This document shows, in pieces, positions 1 to 6,277 of a stretch of DNA of 13,809 bases. The translations under genes and the position numbers were made by a program. The stretch is from JBHJGM01 sp964405825 (lineage in GTDB: Bacteria > Verrucomicrobiota > Verrucomicrobiia > Opitutales > JBHJGM01). The notes beneath the pieces were generated by a model. It did not search any database and was not told where the DNA came from. It saw only the letters and a program-made list of their open reading frames with translations. The DNA is taken from positions 1 through 13,809 of the forward strand of contig CAYOPI010000079.1 of the NCBI GenBank assembly GCA_964405825.1. Reading direction: 5' to 3'. The first letter of the stretch is position 1. Every line of letters begins with the position of its first letter.

Positions 1-1
1 C

Positions 2-547
2 ATCCGCATCCCGGTGCACATGATCGAGACCCTCAACAAGGTCATGCAGGTGCAGAAGATGCTCCTGCAGGAACTCGGTCACGAGCCCACCCCCGAAGAG
101 GTTGCCGAGGAGATGCAGATGCCCGTCGAGCGCGTCCAGGCGATCATGAAGATGGCCCAGCAGCCCATCTCCCTGCAAAGCCCGGTGGGCGACAGCGACG
201 ACACCAACTTCGGCGACTTCATCGAAGACAAGGGCGCGGAAAACCCGTACGACATGACCGCCTACAGCCTCCTGCGCGAGAAGATCATGGACGTGCTCGA
301 CTCGCTGACCGAGCGCGAGCGCCGCGTGCTCTCCTTCCGCTTCGGCCTGCAGGACGGTTACAGCCGCACGCTCGAAGAGGTGGGACGCATGTTCAACGTC
401 ACGCGTGAGCGCATTCGCCAGATCGAGGCCAAGGCCCTGCGCAAGATGCGCCACCCCACCCGCATCCGTCAGCTGCACGGTTTCTTCGAAGGCGAGTACG
501 ACACCAGCGGTCCGGGCTTCGAGAACTTCAAGCGCAACGGCGAGTAA
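2..547 (+). CDS. rpoD: RNA polymerase primary sigma factor (RpoD/SigA), C-terminal part, 5' end cut by the window
   Basis: This is the promoter-recognition subunit of RNA polymerase for housekeeping genes. The reading frame is already open at base 2, so the gene starts before the window; the GTG at 14 is an internal Val codon. The visible 181 residues begin with RIPVHMIETLNK, the classic start of sigma-70 region 3. Region 4.1 follows as LTERERRVLSFRFGL, then the region 4.2 helix-turn-helix as TLEEVGRMFNVTRERIRQIE, which binds the -35 element, and LRKMRHP. After the HPTR motif the protein continues for about 28 residues (ending FENFKRNGE), longer than the short tail of E. coli RpoD. The full region 3-4 signature shows a group 1 sigma factor and not an ECF or FliA type. 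The gene runs into a hairpin directly after its TAA stop. Family assignment is certain. Confidence 0.97.
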   Translation: MRIPVHMIETLNKVMQVQKMLLQELGHEPTPEEVAEEMQMPVERVQAIMKMAQQPISLQSPVGDSDDTNFGDFIEDKGAENPYDMTAYSLLREKIMDVLDSLTERERRVLSFRFGLQDGYSRTLEEVGRMFNVTRERIRQIEAKALRKMRHPTRIRQLHGFFEGEYDTSGPGFENFKRNGE

Positions 548-567
548 CGCCGGCCCGCCTGCCGGCG
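548..567 (+). terminator. Hairpin directly after rpoD stop, possible terminator
   Basis: CGCCGGC (548-554) and GCCGGCG (561-567) form a perfect 7-bp GC stem with a 6-nt loop, beginning at the base after the rpoD stop codon. The bases that follow are CCCTTCC, not a T-run, so it is not a textbook intrinsic terminator. It may stall polymerase or protect the mRNA 3' end. Confidence 0.35.
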
Positions 568-604
568 CCCTTCCGAAGCGGCGACCCGGAACGCTCCAAC
601 GAAC

Positions 605-1036
605 GTGTCCCCGCGCCGAAACACTTTCTCGGCAGTCCGACAGCGGGCTGCCGTTTTTCTGGGCTGCGCCGCGCTGCTCATCCTCGTACCGGGCGGTTGC
701 CGCAGCAGCGAATCAGCGGCGGCAAACGAGCCCCCCGATCCCGACGATCCTTTCAGGCCGCGCGCCTCGGTGCGGGTGGGCGAAGTCGTCTGGGTGGGCC
801 CGGAAAACCGTCAGGCCGTCGTCGTGCTGGATTCGGCGTCACTGCCGGTGGAGGGCGCGCTGATCACGGTCGACCTTCGCGGGCAGATGAGCGGGGTGCT
901 GCTGCCGGCGCAGTTCCGCCGGGGCGTCTCGGTGGGCATGGCCGTCGAGCAGGGCCGCCCGCAACCCGGCCACGTCGCCTACCTGCCCGGCTCGGCCCCG
1001 GTCCCCGGTCCCGGCGAACGTCTCTCGGCCCAATGA
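605..1036 (+). CDS. Putative lipoprotein with small beta-rich domain, function unknown
   Basis: 143 residues, GTG start, TGA stop at 1034-1036; no good ribosome binding site is visible. The N-terminus is basic (MSPRRNTFSAVRQR), followed by a hydrophobic stretch at about 15-29 and VPGGC with Cys32, which looks like a lipoprotein signal. Pro at position -3 departs from the usual L-x-G/A-C lipobox, so lipidation is probable rather than certain. A Ser/Ala/Pro-rich linker (33-52) leads to a compact domain, RVGEVVWVGPENRQAVVVLD through MAVEQGRPQPGHVAYL (57-127). Its pattern (GEVxxV, VVVL, GxxL, then a G-P-x-x-G-H-V turn) suggests a small beta barrel, and I associate similar modules with verrucomicrobial envelope proteins. 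The last 15 residues are Pro-rich. It lies between rpoD and tatA on the same strand. No enzyme motif is seen and the function is unknown. Confidence 0.75.
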   Translation: MSPRRNTFSAVRQRAAVFLGCAALLILVPGGCRSSESAAANEPPDPDDPFRPRASVRVGEVVWVGPENRQAVVVLDSASLPVEGALITVDLRGQMSGVLLPAQFRRGVSVGMAVEQGRPQPGHVAYLPGSAPVPGPGERLSAQ

Positions 1037-1074
1037 AAGCTTCGAGCGCCAATGCGATTGAAACCTTCGAGCGC
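1034..1074 (+). repeat. 16-bp direct repeat pair around the tatA promoter
   Basis: TGAAAGCTTCGAGCGC (1034-1049) and TGAAACCTTCGAGCGC (1059-1074) differ at one base and start 25 bp apart. The first copy begins with the stop codon of the lipoprotein-like gene. The second overlaps the putative -35 box of tatA. They could be a regulator's paired sites or a short tandem duplication. Confidence 0.7.
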
Positions 1075-1088
1075 AGAAGCGGTTTAAT
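1058..1088 (+). promoter_or_regulatory. Candidate sigma-70 promoter for tatA
   Basis: TTGAAA at 1058-1063 matches TTGACA at five of six positions, and TTTAAT at 1083-1088 matches TATAAT at five of six. The spacer is 19 nt, a little long. Transcription would start near 1095, some 45-55 nt before the tatA start. Predicted from sequence only. Confidence 0.4.
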
Positions 1089-1138
1089 CTGCCAGCGGGC
1101 CCCGCGAACGCCGCTTTACTTCCCCGGCAATCGACCCT

Positions 1139-1486
1139 ATGTTGGAAATCATGGCAGACGAAGCCTTTACGACTTTGGCAATGTGGACGCCCGGCGTCTG
1201 GGAGGTGGTGATCATCCTGGCGGTGGTCCTGCTCATCTTCGGCCCGAAGAAGCTGCCGGAGCTGGCGCGCGGCGTGGCCAAGTCGATCAAAGAGTTCAAG
1301 AAGGCCTCCAGCGAGGTCGAGGAGAACATCCGCGAGGGCCTCAACGAAGCCGAGCGCGCCGCCGCCGAGGAGAACGCCCGCAAGCGCGAGATCGCTCCGG
1401 CCCCGGCCGGTGCCCCCGCCGAAAAGGCGGCCGAGCCGGCCAAGGAACCCGCCCCCGCGCCGACCTCCACCCGCAACGACGCCTAG
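1139..1486 (+). CDS. tatA: Sec-independent protein translocase subunit TatA/TatE
   Basis: TatA forms the membrane pore element of the twin-arginine system, which exports folded proteins across the inner membrane. From the ATG at 1139 the product has 115 residues. After a short periplasmic N-terminus there is one membrane helix, WEVVIILAVVLLIF (21-34), then the family hinge FGPKKLPELARG (34-45) and an amphipathic helix with KSIKEFKK. A charged Glu/Ala segment and a Pro/Ala-rich tail (about 85-115) follow. Length and order fit TatA/TatE; TatB usually has a Glu-Pro or Gly-Pro hinge and a longer tail. A second in-frame ATG at 1151 (MADEAF) sits five bases after TTGGA and could be the true start, giving 111 residues. 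No tatC is in the window, so the remaining Tat genes lie elsewhere. Confidence 0.93.
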   Translation: MLEIMADEAFTTLAMWTPGVWEVVIILAVVLLIFGPKKLPELARGVAKSIKEFKKASSEVEENIREGLNEAERAAAEENARKREIAPAPAGAPAEKAAEPAKEPAPAPTSTRNDA

Positions 1487-1504
1487 CGGTTGTTCCCGTG
1501 CGCG

Positions 1505-1524
1505 GCTTCCCGTCGCGGGGAAGC
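1505..1524 (+). terminator. Hairpin downstream of tatA, possible terminator
   Basis: GCTTCCC (1505-1511) and GGGAAGC (1518-1524) make a perfect 7-bp stem with a 6-nt loop, 18 nt after the tatA stop, in the convergent gap before the antiporter gene. There is no T-run on either side, so termination strength is uncertain. The stem would form in transcripts from either strand. Confidence 0.35.
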
Positions 1525-1607
1525 GTGAGCCCGGACGCTGTCCCTGAAAGACGTGGCGTATCTCCGGAACGCGCCGGACATCGCCCTGGCCGGTAATTGC
1601 CGATGAT

Positions 1608-3668
1608 CTACGGGCTTTCCACGCGCTCGGACCCGGCGTCCATCTCCGGGAATCCCTGCCCGTCTTTCGCCGCGCGGCTGCGGGCCCGGGCGTCCTCGCT
1701 GACCGCCAGGGCCGGGTCTTCCAGCAGTGAGGTGATATCCCAGGCGGCCATCTGCTGTGAGATCGGGTCACCGCGGTCATCGGAGCGAAAGAGCAGATCC
1801 AGCTCCTCGATGCGCGCGCGGGCCTCGCGGATGTAGGTCTGCTGATCGCCGGTGTAGCCGGCCATCTCCCGCACGACGCGCTCGTCGTGGCAGCGGAAGG
1901 CCAACAGCGCCCGCTCCACCGTCAACGCACGAAAGCCCAGGAAACGCAGCGCGTCGCCGGCCAGCCGCAGGGACGTGTCGAGGGTCTCGCGGTAGACGCC
2001 GTCGGCCTTGGCGTCGAGCACCTGGTAGGCCTCCTGCCGCCCGTGCGCACGGGCCAGGATGTGCAGGTTGGGAAAGTGCCGCCTGGCCGTCTGGATCACC
2101 TGCAGGTTCATCTCGGGACTGTCCAGGGCGGCCACCAGGAGCCTGGCCTCAGCGGCCCCGGCAGCCTCGAGCATGTCAAAGCGGGTGGCGTCGCCGAAGT
2201 ACACCTTCAGGCCCAGTTTGCGCAGCAGCTCGACGTGGGAGGCATCGTTGTCGAGCACGGTCGCGCCCACGCCATGAGCCCGCAGCAGCCGCCCGATGAT
2301 GTGGCCGAAGCGCCCGAAGCCCGCGATGATGACCGGGTTGCTCTCCTCGATGGCGTCGCCCTCGGACGCCGGCTCGGCCGAAACACCGAGCCGCTTCTGC
2401 AGCACCCGGTCGTTGAAGAGAAACAGGAACGGGCTCAGCGCCATCGAGACGGCCACCGACATCTGCAGGAGGTTGGCCACGCCGGCGGCGAAGACTCCCG
2501 AGGTCACGGCGAAGGCCCCCAGGACAAAGGCGAATTCGCCCCCCTGCCCCAGCGACACCGAAAAGAGCGCATTCTGCTGCGGGTGCAGGCGATAGAGCTT
2601 GCCGATCGGCCACAGCAGCAGCCCTTTGCCGAGGGTCAGCAGCAGCGCCAGCCCGACGATCCGCAGCGGCGTTTCAAGGAAGAGGCTCAGGTTCATGCCC
2701 GCGCCCACGGCGATGAAAAACAGCCCCAGCAGCAGCCCCTTGAAGGGCTCGATGTCGGCCTCAATCTCGTGGCGAAATTCGCTGCCGGCCAGCACCACGC
2801 CGGCCACGAACGCACCGAGGGCGGGACTCAGCCCCAGCAGCAGCATCAGCAGCGACACGCCGATCACCAGCAGCAGCGCCGCCGCCGTAAACAGCTCGCG
2901 AATCTGCAGGCCCGCCACCACCTGAAAGACCCGCCGCGCCAGAAGCGGCCCGAGGAAGACCAACGCGGCCAGCGCCGCCAGCGTCACGCATACCTGCCCC
3001 CACACCGGCAACTCCGCGATGAGGTGGTCCATCTCGTGGCCGTGAGCGTCGCCGCCGTGCGTGTCGTGGGCGGCGTCGCCTTCGCCGGCGGGATGCGCGG
3101 CGGCCTCGAGGGTTTCCTCGGCGGGGATGGCGGGCTCGGGGGTCTCCATCGGCAGGGCCAGCAGCGGCAGCAACGCCAGGGCGGGGATGACCGCGATGTC
3201 CTGGAAGAGCAGAACGGCAAACGACTTCTGCCCGGCGGGACTGCGCAGCTGGTTCTTCTCGGCAAGCGTCTGCAGGGCAATCGCCGTGGAGGACAGCGAG
3301 AGGATGAAGCCGAAGGCCAGCGCCGTCTGCCACGGCAACCCAAACAGATAGGCCGCCCCGCCGATCACCGCCGTAGCTGTCGTCACCTGCAGGCCGCCCG
3401 CGCCAAAGATCGCCCCGCGCAGTCGCCAGAGCCGCTTCAGGTCCACCTCCAGCCCGATCAGAAAGAGCATCATGACCACCCCGAACTCAGCCACGTGCAT
3501 CAGCTCCTCGCCCTCGCCCCCGCCCACGAAGCCCAGGACGTACGGGCCGATCAGCACGCCCGCCACCAGGTAACCCAGGACCGAACTCAGCCCCAGCCGC
3601 CGCGAAATAGGTACGGCGATGATCGCCGTCAGCAGCAGGAGAAAGGACTGTTGGAGCAGCTCGTTCAT
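1608..3668 (-). CDS. kefB/kefC: KefB/KefC-type glutathione-gated K+/H+ antiporter (CPA2 family)
   Basis: Inner-membrane K+/H+ antiporter that in characterised relatives is held shut by glutathione and opened by glutathione adducts, acidifying the cytoplasm during electrophile stress. The product has 686 residues from the ATG at 3668. The membrane domain (about 1-425) includes MLFLIGLEVDLKRL, FQDIAVIPALALLP and the regulatory loop HEIEADIEPFKGLLLGLFF (300-318), close to E. coli KefC HALESDIEPFKG. An RCK/KTN nucleotide-binding domain follows (445-565): VIIAGFGRFGHIIGRLL, then VLDNDASHV and YFGDATR. The C-terminal domain (HFPNLHILARAHGR, REARARIEELDLLF) looks closer to KefB, so B versus C is left open. 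A loop of about 50 residues (173-222) contains six His and many acidic residues; E. coli KefC has only a short linker here. The frame stays open upstream to 3977, but the ATG at 3668 overlaps the stop of the partner gene and matches the family start. Confidence 0.93.
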   Translation of the reverse strand: MNELLQQSFLLLLTAIIAVPISRRLGLSSVLGYLVAGVLIGPYVLGFVGGGEGEELMHVAEFGVVMMLFLIGLEVDLKRLWRLRGAIFGAGGLQVTTATAVIGGAAYLFGLPWQTALAFGFILSLSSTAIALQTLAEKNQLRSPAGQKSFAVLLFQDIAVIPALALLPLLALPMETPEPAIPAEETLEAAAHPAGEGDAAHDTHGGDAHGHEMDHLIAELPVWGQVCVTLAALAALVFLGPLLARRVFQVVAGLQIRELFTAAALLLVIGVSLLMLLLGLSPALGAFVAGVVLAGSEFRHEIEADIEPFKGLLLGLFFIAVGAGMNLSLFLETPLRIVGLALLLTLGKGLLLWPIGKLYRLHPQQNALFSVSLGQGGEFAFVLGAFAVTSGVFAAGVANLLQMSVAVSMALSPFLFLFNDRVLQKRLGVSAEPASEGDAIEESNPVIIAGFGRFGHIIGRLLRAHGVGATVLDNDASHVELLRKLGLKVYFGDATRFDMLEAAGAAEARLLVAALDSPEMNLQVIQTARRHFPNLHILARAHGRQEAYQVLDAKADGVYRETLDTSLRLAGDALRFLGFRALTVERALLAFRCHDERVVREMAGYTGDQQTYIREARARIEELDLLFRSDDRGDPISQQMAAWDITSLLEDPALAVSEDARARSRAAKDGQGFPEMDAGSERVESP

Positions 3669-4213
3669 GGGGCCGCGACCGGACTCACCAGCGTCTGAAT
3701 CTGCGCGGCGTAACGCTGCGCCTCGGCCTCCAGCTGCGCATTGGTCAGAGCGTGGGTCTCGTAAACGATGAAGGGCTCCTGCGGCTCCATCCGGCAGAGC
3801 CGCGCGGTTTGCTCGAGCGGGCGCAGCAGCTCGGAAACGCTGTAGCGGTTGCCGCCGGCGGGTCCATAGCTTTGCACGCTGCCCCCGGTGGTCAGCGCGC
3901 AGAGCAAGCGCTTGCCCTGGAGGGCCGTTGCGTTGGAGCCAAAGGCCCAGCCGTGCTCGAGTACCAGGTCCTGCCACTCCTTGAGAATCGCCGGCGTGGA
4001 GTACCAGAAAAAGGGAAATTGCAGCACAATGGACGCGTGGGCCTGCATCAGCGCCTGCTCATGGGCCACGTTGATGTCAAAGTTCGGGTAGGCCTCGTAG
4101 AGATCGTGCACCCGCACCCCATCCAGCCCCCGGACCACCTCCAGCAGCGCCCGGTTGGCCCGCGAACGCTCGAAGGCCGGGTGAGCGAAGCAGATCAGCA
4201 CCGAGGTGGACAT
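3665..4213 (-). CDS. KefF/KefG-family NAD(P)H quinone oxidoreductase-like ancillary protein
   Basis: Cytosolic flavodoxin-fold protein of the NQO/KefF/KefG type. In E. coli these proteins bind KefC or KefB and are needed for full antiporter activity; KefF is also an FMN-dependent oxidoreductase. 182 residues from the ATG at 4213 (MSTSVLICFAHPAFERSRAN), with the family N-terminal AHP motif. VHDLYEAYPNFDIN with HEQAL (36-55) and FPFFWYSTPAILKEWQD with HGWAFG (66-92) are hallmark blocks. TTGG (108-111) and LLRPLEQTARLCRM (129-142) follow; the last resembles KefG more than KefF. The TGA stop (3665-3667) overlaps the ATG of the antiporter gene in an ATGA arrangement, so the two are probably translationally coupled, as in the E. 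coli kefFC and kefGB pairs. The frame extends upstream to 4267, but that part is not family-like. Confidence 0.92.
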   Translation of the reverse strand: MSTSVLICFAHPAFERSRANRALLEVVRGLDGVRVHDLYEAYPNFDINVAHEQALMQAHASIVLQFPFFWYSTPAILKEWQDLVLEHGWAFGSNATALQGKRLLCALTTGGSVQSYGPAGGNRYSVSELLRPLEQTARLCRMEPQEPFIVYETHALTNAQLEAEAQRYAAQIQTLVSPVAAP

Positions 4214-4238
4214 CCCGCCACGATGCCAGCAATGGCCC

Positions 4239-4255
4239 CCGCGGCAAGCCCGCGG
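4239..4255 (-). terminator. GC hairpin between sulfatase and kef genes
   Basis: Two CCGCGG blocks (4239-4244 and 4250-4255), which are self-complementary as a pair, are separated by 5 nt just downstream of the sulfatase stop. No T-run follows. It could weaken read-through from the sulfatase gene into the kef pair, or be a chance GC-rich palindrome. Confidence 0.25.
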
Positions 4256-4256
4256 C

Positions 4257-5759
4257 TCAGGCGCCAACGTCCTGGAGATACGGACGGTCGGTGTCGGTGC
4301 GCAGGCACCACTCCAGCAGGCGTGTCTGCAACTCGATGGTGGTGGTCTCGGTGCCGGGCTGGCCGTAGAGGTTGTTCAACTCCCAGGGGTCTTCGGTGAG
4401 GTGGTAGAGTTCGTTGCCGCCGGTCTCGCGCACGACGAGTTTCCACTCAGCCGTGCGGATCATCTTGGCGCGGGCCATGGCGTCGGGCACCTGCTGGTAA
4501 GTCAGCTGCTTGCCCCCGGTGGCCTTGATCTTGCGGCCGTCCTTTTCCTGATAGACGGCGCGGTCGAAGCGATCGCGCATCGGCTGCTCGTGGCCGCCGT
4601 CGGCAAAGACGGCGTCCTTGCCGGGCCCGCCGTCCAGAACAGGCAAGAGGCTGCGCCCGTGCCAGTGCCACTTCGGGTCGATGTTCTTCAGACCCAGGTA
4701 CTCGAAGAAGGTCTCGGGCAGGTCGACGTGCTCGGTCAACTCGCCAAAACGCTTGCCCGCGGGGATGTCCGGCCCGGCCAGAATCATCGGCACCTTCAGC
4801 AGGCAATCGGCCATGGTGGTGTCCCACTTTTCGTTGATGCCATACTGCCCGGCAAAGTCGCCGTGATCGGCGGTGAAGATAACGAGCGTCTCCTGCTCCA
4901 GCCCCTGCGCCTTCAGGCAGTCCAGCACGCGCCCGATGTGGTGGTCCACAAACGTGCACATCCCGTAATACACCGCCTGCAGCTCCCGCAGGATGCTTTC
5001 CTCCACGTCGAAGCCCATGCGGTGTTCGCGCTGGGCCCGCAGTGAGAGGGTGGCGTTCTGGGGCAGCTCGTGGGGAAAGGCGGTCAGCTTCTGGCGGTCG
5101 TACATCGAGAAATACGGCTCGCAGACCGCGTAGGCCGGGTGCGGCTTGCTGATGTTCAACTGCAGGAAAAACGGCTTGGAGCGGTCGCGCAGCTGCTCGA
5201 GGTAGTGGATGGCCTGGTCGCAGCGGTTCTGGTCGAGGAAGCCCTCCACCGTGCCTTCCTCGCAGCCGCTGTAGTCAATGTCCATCTGCGGCAACGGCTT
5301 CGGGCCGTCGGGATTGCGCGGGGGGTAGTGCGCGGGCTTCTTGGCCATCTCGCGCAGGGGTCCGTTGGTGAAGGAGGTGTAGTTGGAGACGCCGCTGTGG
5401 GGGGTGTTGTCGCCGTAAAACCAGTTGTTGTCCCAGACGTGGTTGAGCCCGAAAACCGCCGTCTCGTAGCCGTGGGCAAAGCGCAACTGCTCGGGGAAGT
5501 TGGGCTGCCCGCGCGGCATGTGGTTGTCGGGCATGACCGAGCGGTAGCCCTCGGTGTGGGTGTAGCGCCCCGTGTGCATCGACACCCGGCTGGGCACGCA
5601 CTTGGGGAAGACCGCAAAGTGATTCTCCAGCACCGAGCCCCGCGCGGCCAACTGGTCCAGGCACGGCGTCTGGCAGTCGGGATTGCCCATGAAGGAGGGC
5701 GCATCGCCGCGCATTTCGTCGGAGGTGATCAGGAGAATGTTGCGCGGTTGGGCAGCCAT
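4257..5759 (-). CDS. Cys-type sulfatase (alkaline phosphatase superfamily), no visible signal peptide
   Basis: Hydrolase expected to remove sulfate esters (or related phosphonate or phosphate monoesters) after its active-site Cys is converted to formylglycine. 500 residues from the ATG at 5759 (MAAQPRNILLITSDEMRGD). The metal-site segment ITSDEMRGD (11-19) starts the domain. CVPSRVSMHTGRYTHTEG (54-71) is the C-x-P-x-R sulfatase signature with Cys54. KPHPAY (205-210), FTADHGDFAGQYG (295-307) with Lys311 (second metal site), and the C-terminal EWKLV plus ELYHLTEDPWELNNL (450-464) complete the family pattern. The N-terminus runs straight into the catalytic fold with no hydrophobic signal, so the enzyme appears cytoplasmic, unlike most carbohydrate sulfatases. 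The frame extends to 5879, but those residues look non-coding. No maturation enzyme is present in the window. The substrate cannot be told from sequence. Confidence 0.92.
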   Translation of the reverse strand: MAAQPRNILLITSDEMRGDAPSFMGNPDCQTPCLDQLAARGSVLENHFAVFPKCVPSRVSMHTGRYTHTEGYRSVMPDNHMPRGQPNFPEQLRFAHGYETAVFGLNHVWDNNWFYGDNTPHSGVSNYTSFTNGPLREMAKKPAHYPPRNPDGPKPLPQMDIDYSGCEEGTVEGFLDQNRCDQAIHYLEQLRDRSKPFFLQLNISKPHPAYAVCEPYFSMYDRQKLTAFPHELPQNATLSLRAQREHRMGFDVEESILRELQAVYYGMCTFVDHHIGRVLDCLKAQGLEQETLVIFTADHGDFAGQYGINEKWDTTMADCLLKVPMILAGPDIPAGKRFGELTEHVDLPETFFEYLGLKNIDPKWHWHGRSLLPVLDGGPGKDAVFADGGHEQPMRDRFDRAVYQEKDGRKIKATGGKQLTYQQVPDAMARAKMIRTAEWKLVVRETGGNELYHLTEDPWELNNLYGQPGTETTTIELQTRLLEWCLRTDTDRPYLQDVGA

Positions 5760-5870
5760 GGGGGTCGGAAACGAAGTCGGGTTCGAAGCGGAACAACGAT
5801 TGTCGGCAGCGGGTGCGACGGTATGCAAGCCTCCGTGCGCGGGCTTTCCGGAATTGCCCTGCCAAAAACC

Positions 5871-5889
5871 GTCCCCCACCCTTGGGGAC
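5871..5889 (+). promoter_or_regulatory. Hairpin covering the ribosome binding site of the PH-domain gene
   Basis: GTCCCC (5871-5876) and GGGGAC (5884-5889) form a perfect 6-bp stem with a 7-nt loop ending two bases before the ATG at 5891. The right arm GGGGA is the only Shine-Dalgarno-like element for this gene, so the hairpin could limit translation. Confidence 0.35.
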
Positions 5890-5890
5890 C

Positions 5891-6268
5891 ATGGGACTGA
5901 TCAGTGGATTGCTTGGACACGCCTCCGAAGTCGACGCCGACCGCCTCGAAAAGGACCTTGAGGGCCTCTTGATCGAAGGCGAGACCGTCGAGCAGGCCTA
6001 CCGGCTCATCCGCGATCTGGTCGTGCTCACCAGCAAGCGTATCGTCTTTGTCGACAAGCAGGGCCTGTCCGGGCGCAAGCGCGAGTACCTCTGCATCCCC
6101 TACCGCAGCGTCGAGCGCTTCTCCAAGGAGAACACCGGCCACGTCGACCTCGACGCCGAGATCAAGCTGTGGGTCCGCGGCCAGAGCGAGCCGCTCTGCC
6201 TCGAGTTCAAGGGCTCCAGCAACGTCGACGACGTCTTCCGCACCCTCAGCCGCTTCGTCCTGGACTAG
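5891..6268 (+). CDS. PH-domain-like small protein (bPH_1 family)
   Basis: 125 residues, ATG at 5891 directly after TTGGGGACC. The sequence MGLISGLLGHASEVDADRLEKDLEGLLIEGETVEQAYRLIRDLVVLTSKRIVFVDKQGLSGRK... fits the bacterial pleckstrin-homology family throughout: the MGLxxGLLGxAS start, LIxGExVExAxxLIRDLVVxTxKRxxxVDKQG (about 28-60), YxSIPYRSVxRFSxExxGHxDLDAEIKLW (about 65-94) and a final helix, VDDVFRTLSRFVLD. It has the whole length usual for this one-domain family. Structures of such proteins show rings of PH-like domains, but no molecular role is established; they are presumed cytosolic. It is divergent from the sulfatase gene (131-bp gap) and convergent with the STAS-like gene, only 9 bp apart. 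Earlier in-frame start codons exist upstream, but the family start is clear. Confidence 0.9.
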   Translation: MGLISGLLGHASEVDADRLEKDLEGLLIEGETVEQAYRLIRDLVVLTSKRIVFVDKQGLSGRKREYLCIPYRSVERFSKENTGHVDLDAEIKLWVRGQSEPLCLEFKGSSNVDDVFRTLSRFVLD

Positions 6269-6277
6269 GCGCCCTCG

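Noticed and set aside
697..1596. 299-codon + frame spanning the lipoprotein-like gene and tatA
   Set aside because: Arg/Gly-rich out-of-frame reading; it overlaps the well-supported tatA frame.
1887..3698. Long open frame on the + strand (about 600 codons) opposite the Kef antiporter gene
   Set aside because: Its product is Gln/Arg/His-rich low-complexity sequence typical of the antisense of GC-rich coding DNA; the minus strand encodes a clear antiporter.
3669..3977. N-terminal extension of the Kef antiporter to an upstream start
   Set aside because: The extra residues read out of frame through the KefF/KefG-like gene and are not antiporter-like; the ATGA overlap marks the true start.
5799..5828. 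Promoter-like pair on the - strand for the sulfatase (TTGCAT, 18 nt, GACAAT)
   Set aside because: Only 3 of 6 and 4 of 6 matches; too weak to annotate.
5760..5879. N-terminal extension of the sulfatase (start at 5879)
   Set aside because: The 40 added residues are not a signal peptide and resemble translated spacer; the family start is at 5759.
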